Assembly (NCBI GenBank): GCA_016870595.1
Contig: VGBI01000024.1
Coordinates: forward strand, 1 to 32,128
Length of the DNA: 32,128 bases
From: Actinomycetota bacterium
Lineage (GTDB): Bacteria; Actinomycetota; Acidimicrobiia; IMCC26256; PALSA-555
Direction: 5' to 3'
Shown here: piece by piece, positions 23,919 through 31,986 of the stretch
Numbering within the stretch: the first letter of the stretch is position 1
Layout of the letters: every line of letters begins with the position of its first letter
Notes under the pieces: model-generated
Databases searched by the model: none
What the model was told of the DNA's origin: nothing
The model's input: the letters and a program-made list of their open reading frames with translations, nothing else
Translations under genes and position numbers: made by a program

Positions 23919-24003
23919 TGCCCGGGGAGGGAGTCGAACCCTCACGCCCCTTGCGGAGCAGGCGGGTTTAAGCCGCCCGTGTCTTCCGTTCCACCACCCG
24001 GGC
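23919..24003 (-). tRNA. tRNA-Leu (anticodon UAA)
   Basis: The 85-nt minus-strand gene runs from G at 24003 to the discriminator A at 23919. The acceptor stem GCCCGGG/CCCGGGC is perfect. The anticodon stem GGCGG/CCGCC encloses the loop CTTAAAC (anticodon TAA). There is a long class II variable arm (about TGCTCC-GCAA-GGGGCG) and a T-arm GAGGG-TTCGACT-CCCTC. The long variable arm and anticodon give leucine. CCA is not encoded. Confidence 0.95.
23921..23974 (-). repeat. Right copy of the tRNA-Leu-derived direct repeat (attachment site within the tRNA)
   Basis: This part of the tRNA, from the anticodon loop to the acceptor 3' strand, is repeated in direct orientation at 8039-8092 with 47 of 54 matching bases. 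It is the usual target region of tyrosine integrases, and the integrase remnant lies alongside. Confidence 0.75.
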
Positions 24004-24462
24004 CCGCTCGGAGGCTAGGGCATCTCCACCCGCAACCGGGCGGGCCGGGTCCGGGGTCGGCGCCGCTGCGCCCGCAACCGCAGCTGCGAGGTGGGTCCGG
24101 GCCCGGAGCGCGGCGTCGCCCTCGAGCCGGTTGGCTGCGACCACGCCCTCGACCATGTCGGCGACCACCACCTCGGCCGGTCGGCCCCGACGCCGCACTG
24201 ACACCACGACCCCCCCGGGGAAGCGCCGGAGGCTCCGGGCCACCTCGGGCGTGCGCGGGGGCGAGCGGAACGCCGGGACCACAAGGCCGGCGGCCCGGGT
24301 CGCGGCGGCAAGGCACCGGGCTGCGGCCGCGAACCCCTCGACGCCGAGCTCGGCCCTCGCCGGGTCGCTCGCCGGGGCGCTCGCCGGGTCACTCGCTGCG
24401 CATCTCGCTGTGTCGTCCGCTTCGCCCACGAGGTGATCCTCGCGTCCGGGTGTGACAGTCAT
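23968..24462 (-). CDS. Hypothetical protein whose 3' end overlaps tRNA-Leu
   Basis: The predicted protein has 164 residues from ATG 24460-24462. The core LGVEGFAAAARCLAAATRAA, VVPAFRSPPRTPEVARSLRR, VVVSVRRRGRPAEVVVADMV and EGVVAANRL looks like a folded alpha/beta domain. I do not recognise the family. The reading frame enters the tRNA gene and stops at 23968, so the last 12 or so residues are encoded by tRNA sequence. That either marks an unusual overlap or means the real protein ended earlier. It lies 20 bases downstream of the lipoprotein gene on the same strand. Confidence 0.55.
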   Translation of the reverse strand: MTVTPGREDHLVGEADDTARCAASDPASAPASDPARAELGVEGFAAAARCLAAATRAAGLVVPAFRSPPRTPEVARSLRRFPGGVVVSVRRRGRPAEVVVADMVEGVVAANRLEGDAALRARTHLAAAVAGAAAPTPDPARPVAGGDALASERARVVERKTRAA

Positions 24463-24482
24463 TCCGGGGAACGGCGGGGCGC

Positions 24483-25018
24483 TCAGCCGGTGGGGTCCGA
24501 TCCGTGGTCGCCGGGGCGGCGCCGGAGCACCCGCACGGCGAGGACCAGGAGGAGGAACACGCCGATGCCGACGACCACGCCACCGATCGCCACCCACGGG
24601 AGCCCGGGGTCGTCGGCATCCCGAGCGTTCCCGGCGTCGGCGGGCACCGGCTCGGTGGGCTCGATCGGTCGGAATCCCGCCAGCCTGACCTGGGCCGTGA
24701 CCTGGACCGGGGTCGTGGCCGTCGCCGACAGATCGGTCGGCCGGATCTCCCAGCGACCCGGGTCGGGTTCGGCCACCACCACCACGATCTGGGTGGCGGT
24801 CGCGGGGTCGGCCGTCGACGGGGTGCCGGCGGGTGACGCCGCTGTCGTCGGCGGGGTCGCCGCGCCGTCGGTCCCGGAGGTCGTCGCCTCGGTGGCCGAC
24901 GCGGCCCGGCGGTCGGGGGCGGCGCCCTCGGAGCCCCCCCTCCGCAGGCGGCGCCCAGGAGCGCCAGTGCGAGCACGAGGGCCGGGATCGATGCGCGGTG
25001 GCGGGTTCGAGCGTCCAT
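24483..25018 (-). CDS. Putative lipoprotein with C-terminal membrane helix, frameshifted in a G7 tract
   Basis: From ATG 25016-25018 the protein starts MDARTRHRASIPALVLALAL then LGAACGGG, a lipoprotein signal peptide with the likely lipidated Cys. The frame is then lost at the run of seven C (plus strand) at 24934-24940. With one more base it continues GSEGAAPDRRAASATEATTS, a Thr/Pro/Ala-rich linker, and a beta-rich segment (QIVVVVAEPDPGRWEIRPTD, VQVTAQVRLAGF). It ends in a membrane helix WVAIGGVVVGIGVFLLLVLA with an Arg-rich stop-transfer end. The repaired length is 178 residues. The function is unknown; the layout suggests a cell-surface protein anchored at both ends. Whether the lesion is real, phase-variable or a sequencing error cannot be told. 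Confidence 0.7.
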
Positions 25019-25144
25019 GCACCACGCCGGACTCCGGACCCGGCCCCTCCGGCCCGGACCCTACCCCTCGCGGCCATCGGCACAGGGTCGGCCCCGAGGC
25101 CCCGCGCCTAGGGTCGGGCGGTCCCCGAACCGTGAGGAGGCACC

Positions 25145-25891
25145 ATGCCGCTGCACACCGAACGTCGTGAGCGGGTTGCGGTGCTCACCATCGAAGACGC
25201 CGACCGGAAGAACGCGCTGAGCCCGGAGATGATCGCCGAGCTACTCGTCACGCTCGAGGACCTCGAGCGCAACGAGTCGGTGGGCGCACTGGTCTTGACC
25301 GGCGCCGGGACCGTGTTCTGCTCCGGCGCCGACCTCGGGAACCTCACCCGGCTCACCGCCGAGGCGGGGGGCGACCCGACCGACGTGCGCGAGATCTACC
25401 GGGGCTTCCTCGCCTTCCGCGAGACACCCCTTCCGACCGTGGCCGCGGTCAACGGGCCGGCCGTGGGCGCGGGGATGAACCTCGCCCTTGCCTGCGACGT
25501 CCGCCTCACCACGCCGGACGCCTGGTTCGACACCCGCTTCGCCGCAATCGGGCTCCACCCCGGGGGCGGGCACGTGTGGATGCTCGATCGGCTGGTCGGC
25601 CCCCAGACCACTGCGGCCATGACGATGTTCGGCGAGTCGGTCGACGGCGAGCGGGCGGTCGCGCTCGGGCTCGCGTGGCGCTGCGTGCCCGACGACGAGC
25701 TGCTCGAGGCGGCGGTGACCCTCGCCGGGAAGGCCGCAGCCGTTCCCCGCGACCTGATGGACCGGGTCCACGCAACCGTGCGTGAGGCGCCCTGGCACAC
25801 CGACTTCGACGCCGCGATCGCCGTGGAGCTCGAGCGTCAGGCGTGGTCGTTCGGCCGGGGCTACTTCAACGAGCGCCTTCGACGGCGGTGA
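25145..25891 (+). CDS. Crotonase-fold (enoyl-CoA hydratase/isomerase family) protein lacking hydratase glutamates
   Basis: The protein has 248 residues; the ATG follows GAGGAGG, and TAGGGT at 25109-25114 is a possible -10. Crotonase features are ADRKNALSPEMIAEL, FCSGADL (oxyanion loop) and NGPAVGAG. The two glutamates of enoyl-CoA hydratase are replaced: Asn112 in GAGMNLALACD and Phe132 in FDTRFAAIGLHPGGG. Plain hydration is therefore unlikely. Other crotonases (isomerases, hydrolases, decarboxylases, C-C lyases) use different residues on the same CoA-binding scaffold. It is divergent from the lipoprotein gene, and its end overlaps the converging GNAT gene by 26 bases. Confidence 0.88.
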   Translation: MPLHTERRERVAVLTIEDADRKNALSPEMIAELLVTLEDLERNESVGALVLTGAGTVFCSGADLGNLTRLTAEAGGDPTDVREIYRGFLAFRETPLPTVAAVNGPAVGAGMNLALACDVRLTTPDAWFDTRFAAIGLHPGGGHVWMLDRLVGPQTTAAMTMFGESVDGERAVALGLAWRCVPDDELLEAAVTLAGKAAAVPRDLMDRVHATVREAPWHTDFDAAIAVELERQAWSFGRGYFNERLRRR

Positions 25892-26498
25892 GGCGACGGC
25901 CGAGGAAGGCCCGCTCGAGCCCCCGGCGCCGGGCGGCCCACTCGTCGGCGGTGATGGCGTAGCGCAGGTGGTCCTCCCACACGCCCTGGATCTGGAGGAA
26001 CCGCTCGGCGATCCCCTCGGCCCGCAGGCCGAGCTTGTCGACGACCCGGCGGCTCCGGGCGTTGCGGGGCACGATCACCGCCTCGATCCGGTGCAGGCTG
26101 AGCTCCTCGAACGCGTAGCGCAGGGTCAGGACGACCGCCTCGGGGACGTACCCGTTCCCGGCGTGGGCCTCGTCGACCCAGTACCCCACGTAGGCCGACT
26201 GGAACGGCCCGCGCAGCACCGTGCCGAGGCCGACCTCACCGACGAGCTCGCCACCCCGCAGGAAGATCCCGAACCCGTACGCGGTGTCGAACGCCCGCTG
26301 GCGCTCCCACGAGCCGCAGCGGGCGACGAAGGCGTCGCGACGCGCGACCGGGTCGGGACTCCCGGGCTCCGCCCGCGGCTCCCAGCGCTCGAGCCAGTGC
26401 CGGCTGCGCGTGCGCACCGCGCGCCACTGCTCCCAGTCGTCGGCCCGCAGGCCGCGCAACTCCACCCGGGGTCCGGTCAGCGACACCGATCGACGCAC
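25866..26498 (-). CDS. GNAT N-acetyltransferase, RimJ/RimL type
   Basis: The 210-residue protein belongs to the Acetyltransf_3 group. It opens VSLTGPRVELRGLRADDWEQW. The middle has GIFLRGGELVGEVGLGTVLR and AYVGYWVDEAHAGNGYVPEA, where the acetyl-CoA pyrophosphate loop is A-G-N-G-Y. The C-terminal RIEAVIVPRNARSRRVVDKL and GLRAEGIAERFLQIQGVWED match RimJ-type acetylases of protein N-termini. Whether the target is ribosomal protein S5 or another substrate is unknown. The start GTG at 26496-26498 is the most upstream codon before homology fades; a second GTG lies four codons on. Confidence 0.9.
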   Translation of the reverse strand: MRRSVSLTGPRVELRGLRADDWEQWRAVRTRSRHWLERWEPRAEPGSPDPVARRDAFVARCGSWERQRAFDTAYGFGIFLRGGELVGEVGLGTVLRGPFQSAYVGYWVDEAHAGNGYVPEAVVLTLRYAFEELSLHRIEAVIVPRNARSRRVVDKLGLRAEGIAERFLQIQGVWEDHLRYAITADEWAARRRGLERAFLGRRLTAVEGAR

Positions 26499-26582
26499 AC
26501 GCGGGACCGTAATCCACCCGCCGACCGCCGTGCACGGGCGGGCAGTCCGTCGGCCGGGACACCACCCGTCTAGCGTGCCCCC

Positions 26583-27191
26583 ATGCCCACCCCCGAGCCC
26601 TCCGAGCCCGCCGCCGACCGCGGGGCCGAACCGCCCGGGGAGCCCGACGCTGGCCGCCTGGTCTGGCTCGACCTCGAGATGACCGGCCTCGACGTGCGCT
26701 GGCACGTCATCGTCGAGATCGCCGTGCTGGTCACCGACCTCGAGCTCCGGCCGGTCGACGAGGGCATCGACCTCGTGGTGCACCAGCCCGCCTCGGCCCT
26801 CGCCCTCATGGACGACGTGGTCCGGGGCATGCACACCCGGTCGGGCCTGCTCCCGGCGATCGAGGCGTCGACCCTGTCGCTGGCCGACGCCGGCGCCCAG
26901 GCCCTCGCCTACGTGCAGGGCCACGTGCCTGCGCCCCGCACCGTCCCGCTGTGCGGCAGCTCGATCGGCGTCGACCGGCGCTTCCTCGACGCGTACCTGC
27001 CCGAGCTCGAGGCCCACCTGCACTACCGCAGCATCGACGTCTCGACGCTCAAGGAGCTGTGCCGACGCTGGGCTCCCGAGGTGTACCGGCGGCGCCCACC
27101 CAAGCGCGAGACCCACCGGGCCCTGCTCGACGTGCAGGACTCGATCGGCGAGCTGGCCTTCTACCGCGCCGAGTTCCTCGCCCGGCCCTGA
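26583..27191 (+). CDS. orn: Oligoribonuclease (DEDDh 3'-5' exoribonuclease)
   Basis: The protein has 202 residues. The catalytic acids are Asp30 and Glu32 in VWLDLEMTGLD; SSIGVDRRFLDAYLPELEAH holds the third; and THRALLDVQDSIGELAFYR supplies the His and final Asp of the DEDDh set. Orn degrades two- to five-nucleotide RNAs, including pGpG from cyclic-di-GMP breakdown, and is widely conserved in actinobacteria. The first 24 residues (Pro/Glu/Ala-rich) are an extension beyond the usual start. TAGCGT ends six bases before the ATG and there is no Shine-Dalgarno, so the mRNA may be leaderless. Confidence 0.95.
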   Translation: MPTPEPSEPAADRGAEPPGEPDAGRLVWLDLEMTGLDVRWHVIVEIAVLVTDLELRPVDEGIDLVVHQPASALALMDDVVRGMHTRSGLLPAIEASTLSLADAGAQALAYVQGHVPAPRTVPLCGSSIGVDRRFLDAYLPELEAHLHYRSIDVSTLKELCRRWAPEVYRRRPPKRETHRALLDVQDSIGELAFYRAEFLARP

Positions 27192-27209
27192 CCGGGGTCG
27201 GGCCCGGGA

Positions 27210-28313
27210 TCAGCGCAGGTCGCGGAGCGCGCCGAGGAGGGTGACGACAGAGCGCTCGCGCGCCGAGTGGCCCATGAACCCGAACCGCCAGGCCTTCCCG
27301 GCGAACTGCCCGAGCCCGCCGCCGATCTCGATGCCGTAGTCCGAGAGGAGCGCGCGCCGCAGGGCGGCGTCGTCGAGGCCGTCGGGGAGCCAGGCCGTCG
27401 TGAGCTCGGGCAGCCGGTGCCCCTCCTGGGCGAGCAGCGGGAAGCCCATCTCGGGGAGCGCGTCGTGCAGGTGGGCCCCCACCGCGGCGTGGCGGGCCCA
27501 CACCGCCTCGAGCCCCTCCTCGAGGATCGCCCCGAGCGCGGCGTGCAGCGCGAACACCATCGAGACCGGTGCGGTGTGGTGGTACACCCGCGCCGACCCC
27601 GCGACGTAGCTCGCGATCAGGGCGAGGTCGAGGTACCAGCTCTGGGCCGGCGTCGCCCGGCTCTGGACCCGGGCCACGGCCCGGGGCGAGAAGGTCACCG
27701 GCGACAGGCCCGGCGGCACGCCGAGGCACTTCTGGGTGGCCGAGTAGGCCGCGTCGACACCCCAGGCGTCGATCTCGACCGGGATCCCGGCGAGCGACGT
27801 GACCGCGTCGAGCACGAACAGGGTGTCGGTGTCCTGGAGGGCCCGGAGCGGCGCAACCTCGTTGCGGACCCCGGTGCTGGTCTCGGCGTGGACGACGGCG
27901 ACGAGGCGCGCGTGTGGATGGGCCCGCTGGGCGTCGAGGAGCCGCTGCGGGTCGAGGGCCCGACCCCACTCCCCCTCGATGCGCACGACCTCGGCGCCGC
28001 ACCGGCGGGCGACCTCGCACATGCGGTCGCCGAACACGCCGTTGGCGCCCACGATCGCGGTGTCGCCCGGCTCGAGCAGGTTGACGAAGCAGGCCTCCAT
28101 GCCCGCCGACCCGGTGCCGCTGATCGGGAGGGTCAGCGGGTTGGCGGTCCGGTACACGGTGCGCAGACGCGCCATGGTCTCGTCGAGGACGGCGATGAAC
28201 TCGGGGTCCATGTGCCCGAGCAGGGGACGGGCGAGCCCGGCCACGGCCTCGGGATAGGGGTTGCCGGGCCCGGGCCCGAGGAGCAGACGATCGGTGGTGG
28301 TCACGGCCCGCAT
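27210..28313 (-). CDS. Class V aminotransferase (alanine-/serine-glyoxylate aminotransferase family)
   Basis: This 367-residue PLP enzyme begins LLLGPGPGNPYPEAVAGLAR, with HMDPEFIAVLDETMARLR as in glyoxylate aminotransferases. It contains SGTGSAGMEACFVNLLEPGD, VVHAETSTGVRNEV and LDAVTSLAGIPVEIDAWGVD. The likely PLP lysine is in YSATQKCLGVPPGL. The C-terminal domain ends GHSARERSVVTLLGALRDL. It should transfer an amino group from alanine or serine to glyoxylate or a related keto acid. ATG 28311-28313 matches the family N-terminus. It converges on orn (18-base gap) and follows the hypothetical gene at 28352 on the same strand. Confidence 0.92.
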   Translation of the reverse strand: MRAVTTTDRLLLGPGPGNPYPEAVAGLARPLLGHMDPEFIAVLDETMARLRTVYRTANPLTLPISGTGSAGMEACFVNLLEPGDTAIVGANGVFGDRMCEVARRCGAEVVRIEGEWGRALDPQRLLDAQRAHPHARLVAVVHAETSTGVRNEVAPLRALQDTDTLFVLDAVTSLAGIPVEIDAWGVDAAYSATQKCLGVPPGLSPVTFSPRAVARVQSRATPAQSWYLDLALIASYVAGSARVYHHTAPVSMVFALHAALGAILEEGLEAVWARHAAVGAHLHDALPEMGFPLLAQEGHRLPELTTAWLPDGLDDAALRRALLSDYGIEIGGGLGQFAGKAWRFGFMGHSARERSVVTLLGALRDLR

Positions 28314-28351
28314 CCTAGGGATCCGGCCGGGAGCCGACCGGGTCCGGGACG

Positions 28352-28711
28352 TCAGGAGGCGGGGAGCACCGCCGACCAGGGCTCGAGGAGCAGCGCCACG
28401 ATGGGCCGGGCCGCCGGACCGGCGGCGCAGCCCCGGGCGACGTCGGCCGCGGAGCGCACGACCGGGGCCACCGAGTCGGGGCCGATCCCCGCCGTCGCGG
28501 CCCGCGCCTGCACGATGGCCGCGGCCTGCGCCGCGGCCAGGCCGGCCGCGCGTGTGGTGCGGGCGTGGCGTAGCGCCCGGTCCAACGCGATGGTGGCGCG
28601 CCACCAGTCGACCTCGTCGGCCATCGACTCGTTGTCGAGCGACTTGGCGACCAGCGCGAGGTCGTCGGCGGTGAGTCGGTCCAGCGCGGCGAGGAATCCG
28701 GCGAGTTCCAC
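28352..28711 (-). CDS. Small helical hypothetical protein
   Basis: The 119-residue protein has a GTG start (28709-28711). It is almost entirely helix-forming and rich in alanine: LAGFLAALDRLTADDLALVA, SMADEVDWWRATIALDRALR, AAGLAAAQAAAIVQARAATA, and a tail AARPIVALLLEPWSAVLPAS. No signal peptide or metal motif is visible. I do not recognise the family. The good codon structure and its place between the Ppx/GppA and aminotransferase genes, on the same strand, support a real gene. Confidence 0.65.
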   Translation of the reverse strand: MELAGFLAALDRLTADDLALVAKSLDNESMADEVDWWRATIALDRALRHARTTRAAGLAAAQAAAIVQARAATAGIGPDSVAPVVRSAADVARGCAAGPAARPIVALLLEPWSAVLPAS

Positions 28712-28777
28712 GCCCGCATACTGCTGACCGACGGACGCGAAGTGGTGGATCTCCGTGCGGGGTGCCCGACCGGCCGG

Positions 28778-29713
28778 TCAGCGGTCGGCGAGGTCCCGCA
28801 CCAGCCCGTCGAGGATGTCCTCCTCCGAGACCAGCAGCTCGGGGAACTCGAACGCCCGCATCACCCCTGCGAGCACGACGACCCCACCGACGATCACGTC
28901 GACCCGCTCGGGCTCGAGCCCCGGGTTGTGCCGGCGGTCGGCGGCGGCCTCCGTCGCGAGGGTGCGGAAGACGTCCTCGATCGCGGCGCGGGTCAACCGG
29001 AAGTGGTGGATCCGGTCACGGTCGTACTCCGCCAGACCCTGCTCGACCGTCGCGACCGTGCTGACGGTCCCGGCCAGCCCCACGAGCGTGCGGGCGTCGC
29101 GCAGACCGGGGATCGCGCGCTCGACGTCGGTGAGGTGGTCCCGCACCACCGACACCGCGGCCGAGAGCTCCTCGGGAGCGGGGGGATCGGAGTGGAGGAA
29201 CTGCTCGGTGATGCGCACGCAGCCCATGTCGACCGAGCAGAGCGCCTCGGGGGCGTCGGTCCCGAGGACGAACTCGGTGGAGCCACCGCCGATGTCGACG
29301 ACCAGGAACGGCGCGGCGTCGGGGCCGAGCCCTGCGGTGGCCCCGAGGAACGACAGGCGGGCCTCCTCCGTGCCGGCGAGGAGCTCGGGCCGCACGCCGA
29401 GCGCCGCCTCGGCCGGACCGAAGAGGTCGTTGCGGTTGGTCGCGTCGCGGGCCGCGCTCGTTGCGGTGGCCCGCAGCGTCTCGACCCCGAGGTCGCGCGC
29501 GACGGCGCCGTACTGGTCGAGCACGGCCAGGGTCCGGGCGATCGCATCCGGGTGGAGGCGACGGGCCCCGTCGACGCCCTGGCCCAGGCGGGTGATCCGC
29601 ATGCGCCGCTCGACCGTGGCGACCTGGGCCGCGGCCCCGGAGCCGTCGACGTCGGCGACGAGGAGGCGCACCGAGTTGGTGCCGATGTCGACCGCACCGA
29701 GCCGCCGGGTCAC
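28778..29713 (-). CDS. ppx: Ppx/GppA exopolyphosphatase / pppGpp phosphatase family protein
   Basis: The 311-residue single-module protein has ASKHA ATPase-fold motifs: VDIGTNSVRLLVADV at the start (phosphate-1), ATSAARDATNR, and VVDIGGGSTEFVLG (phosphate-2). VGLAGTVSTVATVEQ and VIVGGVVVLAGVMRAF come at the end. It should hydrolyse polyphosphate or pppGpp; short actinobacterial forms lack the C-terminal HD domain. The GTG start overlaps the DUF501 stop (GTGA), so translation is coupled. The order eno - FtsB-like - DUF501 - ppx is the common actinobacterial arrangement. Confidence 0.93.
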   Translation of the reverse strand: MTRRLGAVDIGTNSVRLLVADVDGSGAAAQVATVERRMRITRLGQGVDGARRLHPDAIARTLAVLDQYGAVARDLGVETLRATATSAARDATNRNDLFGPAEAALGVRPELLAGTEEARLSFLGATAGLGPDAAPFLVVDIGGGSTEFVLGTDAPEALCSVDMGCVRITEQFLHSDPPAPEELSAAVSVVRDHLTDVERAIPGLRDARTLVGLAGTVSTVATVEQGLAEYDRDRIHHFRLTRAAIEDVFRTLATEAAADRRHNPGLEPERVDVIVGGVVVLAGVMRAFEFPELLVSEEDILDGLVRDLADR

Positions 29714-30210
29714 CCGCCCACCTCCACGGCGCCCCGGAGCGCCGGCACGAGGTCGCGACGGAGGTCGGGGGTGAGCCGGTCCAACGCCCAGTCGCCCACC
29801 GGGTCGGGCACGCCGACGAGCCGGACGGCCACGTGGGCGTGCAGGCACTTGACGCCGCGGCGGGTGCCGCCCACCCCGGCGTCGGGCCGGGGCCCGGTCC
29901 AGTCGGGAGGAACGGCGGCGTCACGGTCGGCCGCGTAGGCGCGGTGGGCGGCGGCGAGCGCCTCGGGGTCCACGTCGCGCTGGGCCGCCCGGACCCCGCC
30001 CGCGGCCTCGAGCCGGCCCACCGCCCGGTTCCACTCGGGGTCGACGAGCCAGTAGCGCGTGGGCATCGGCACGCCGTCCCGGGTCAGCGGGGCGTTGCGG
30101 ATCACCACCGGGGTCCCGGCGCGGCGGCGCACGACCACGTCGAACTCCGCCGTGGGCTCCCGCCCGAGCAGTGCGGCGACCGATGCCCGGTCCGCGATCG
30201 TGGCCCCCAC
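29710..30210 (-). CDS. DUF501 family protein
   Basis: The protein has 166 residues from GTG 30208-30210; a longer open frame upstream runs into the FtsB-like gene and is not used. The segments EFDVVVRRRAGTPVVIRNAP, PTRYWLVDPEWNRAVGRLEA and VKCLHAHVAVRLVGVPDPVG are characteristic of DUF501. The conserved C-L-H-A-H could bind metal. The biochemical role is unknown in the family, which is almost always next to ppx and a divIC/ftsB-type gene in actinobacteria, as here. Its last four bases overlap the ppx start. Confidence 0.88.
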   Translation of the reverse strand: MGATIADRASVAALLGREPTAEFDVVVRRRAGTPVVIRNAPLTRDGVPMPTRYWLVDPEWNRAVGRLEAAGGVRAAQRDVDPEALAAAHRAYAADRDAAVPPDWTGPRPDAGVGGTRRGVKCLHAHVAVRLVGVPDPVGDWALDRLTPDLRRDLVPALRGAVEVGG

Positions 30211-30233
30211 CGGCCGGAGTGTACGGGCTGCGA

Positions 30234-30563
30234 TCAGGGCAGGGTCGGGGGTGGCGCCGGCACCAGCACGTACGGGGTCTCCCCGGGGCGGACCATGCCG
30301 AAGTCCTCCCGGGCCCGCCACTCGACCTCGGCGTCGCGCCCGAGCCGCGCGTTCTCGCGCCGCAGCTCCTGGGCGTGCGACTCCAGGACCTCGAGGCGGC
30401 GCTCGGCCTCGACCACGGTGCGGCGCTGGCCGAAGTAGGTCCGGGTCGGGTACACGAACGCGAACAGCACGGCCACGCTCACCAGCACGAGCAGCACCAC
30501 CACGCCGACCCTGCGACGGCGGGGTCGCGGCGCAGGGGCGGCCGGGCGACGCGGCGGGGCCAC
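30234..30563 (-). CDS. FtsB/DivIC-type septum formation initiator
   Basis: This small bitopic membrane protein has 109 residues. A short Pro/Arg-rich cytoplasmic N-terminus (residues 1-19) precedes a transmembrane helix VGVVVLLVLVSVAVLFAFVY. A coiled coil RRTVVEAERRLEVLESHAQE followed by LRRENARLGRD comes next, with a conserved end WRAREDFGMVRPGETPYVLV. These are the hallmarks of FtsB/DivIC, which joins the FtsL-FtsQ complex at the division septum. The GTG start lies five bases after the eno stop, so the genes are cotranscribed. Confidence 0.9.
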   Translation of the reverse strand: MAPPRRPAAPAPRPRRRRVGVVVLLVLVSVAVLFAFVYPTRTYFGQRRTVVEAERRLEVLESHAQELRRENARLGRDAEVEWRAREDFGMVRPGETPYVLVPAPPPTLP

Positions 30564-30568
30564 CGGCG

Positions 30569-31888
<1,320 letters not shown>

Positions 31889-31956
31889 TCACCGGCCGGT
31901 CGCCACCTCCGGCCCGGTCGGTGTGGTTGCTGTGGCCGATGATGCGGGTGTAGAAG

Positions 31957-31964
31957 GGTATACC
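31957..31964. promoter_or_regulatory. Symmetric GGTATACC, possible shared -10 of divergent eno and P450 promoters
   Basis: GGTATACC is its own reverse complement and is the only AT-containing block in this stretch. Read right to left it gives TATACCCT, a fair -10 for eno with a leader of about 85 bases. Read left to right it gives TATACC about 25 bases before the ATG at 31987. The 122-bp region holds nothing else that I can see besides short GGGCCG(A/G) repeats. Confidence 0.25.
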
Positions 31965-31986
31965 GGACCGGGCCGAACCGGGCCGG

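Larger units (their letters stand above)
8039..23974. mobile_element. Putative decayed catabolic genomic island integrated at tRNA-Leu(UAA)
   Basis: About 15.9 kb is bounded by direct repeats of the tRNA-Leu 3' part (8039-8092 and 23921-23974). An integrase pseudogene lies next to the intact tRNA and reads into the island. This is the standard layout left by tyrosine-recombinase elements that use a tRNA 3' end as attachment site. The cargo consists of regulators and redox/hydrolytic enzymes, with no replication, conjugation or phage genes. The repeats have diverged by about 13% and the integrase is broken, so the element is fixed. An alternative is a duplicated, decayed tRNA gene unrelated to the integrase. 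Confidence 0.6.

Noticed and set aside
22548-23945. A 465-codon minus-strand frame joining the integrase start to sequence opposite the nitroreductase
   Set aside because: Only its first part is integrase; after the T5 run it is out of frame and Arg-rich, and it is antisense to a good nitroreductase.
28766-28777. GACCGGCCGGTC-type palindrome after ppx as an operator
   Set aside because: It is short, wholly G/C apart from two pairs, and of a kind that arises by chance at this base composition.
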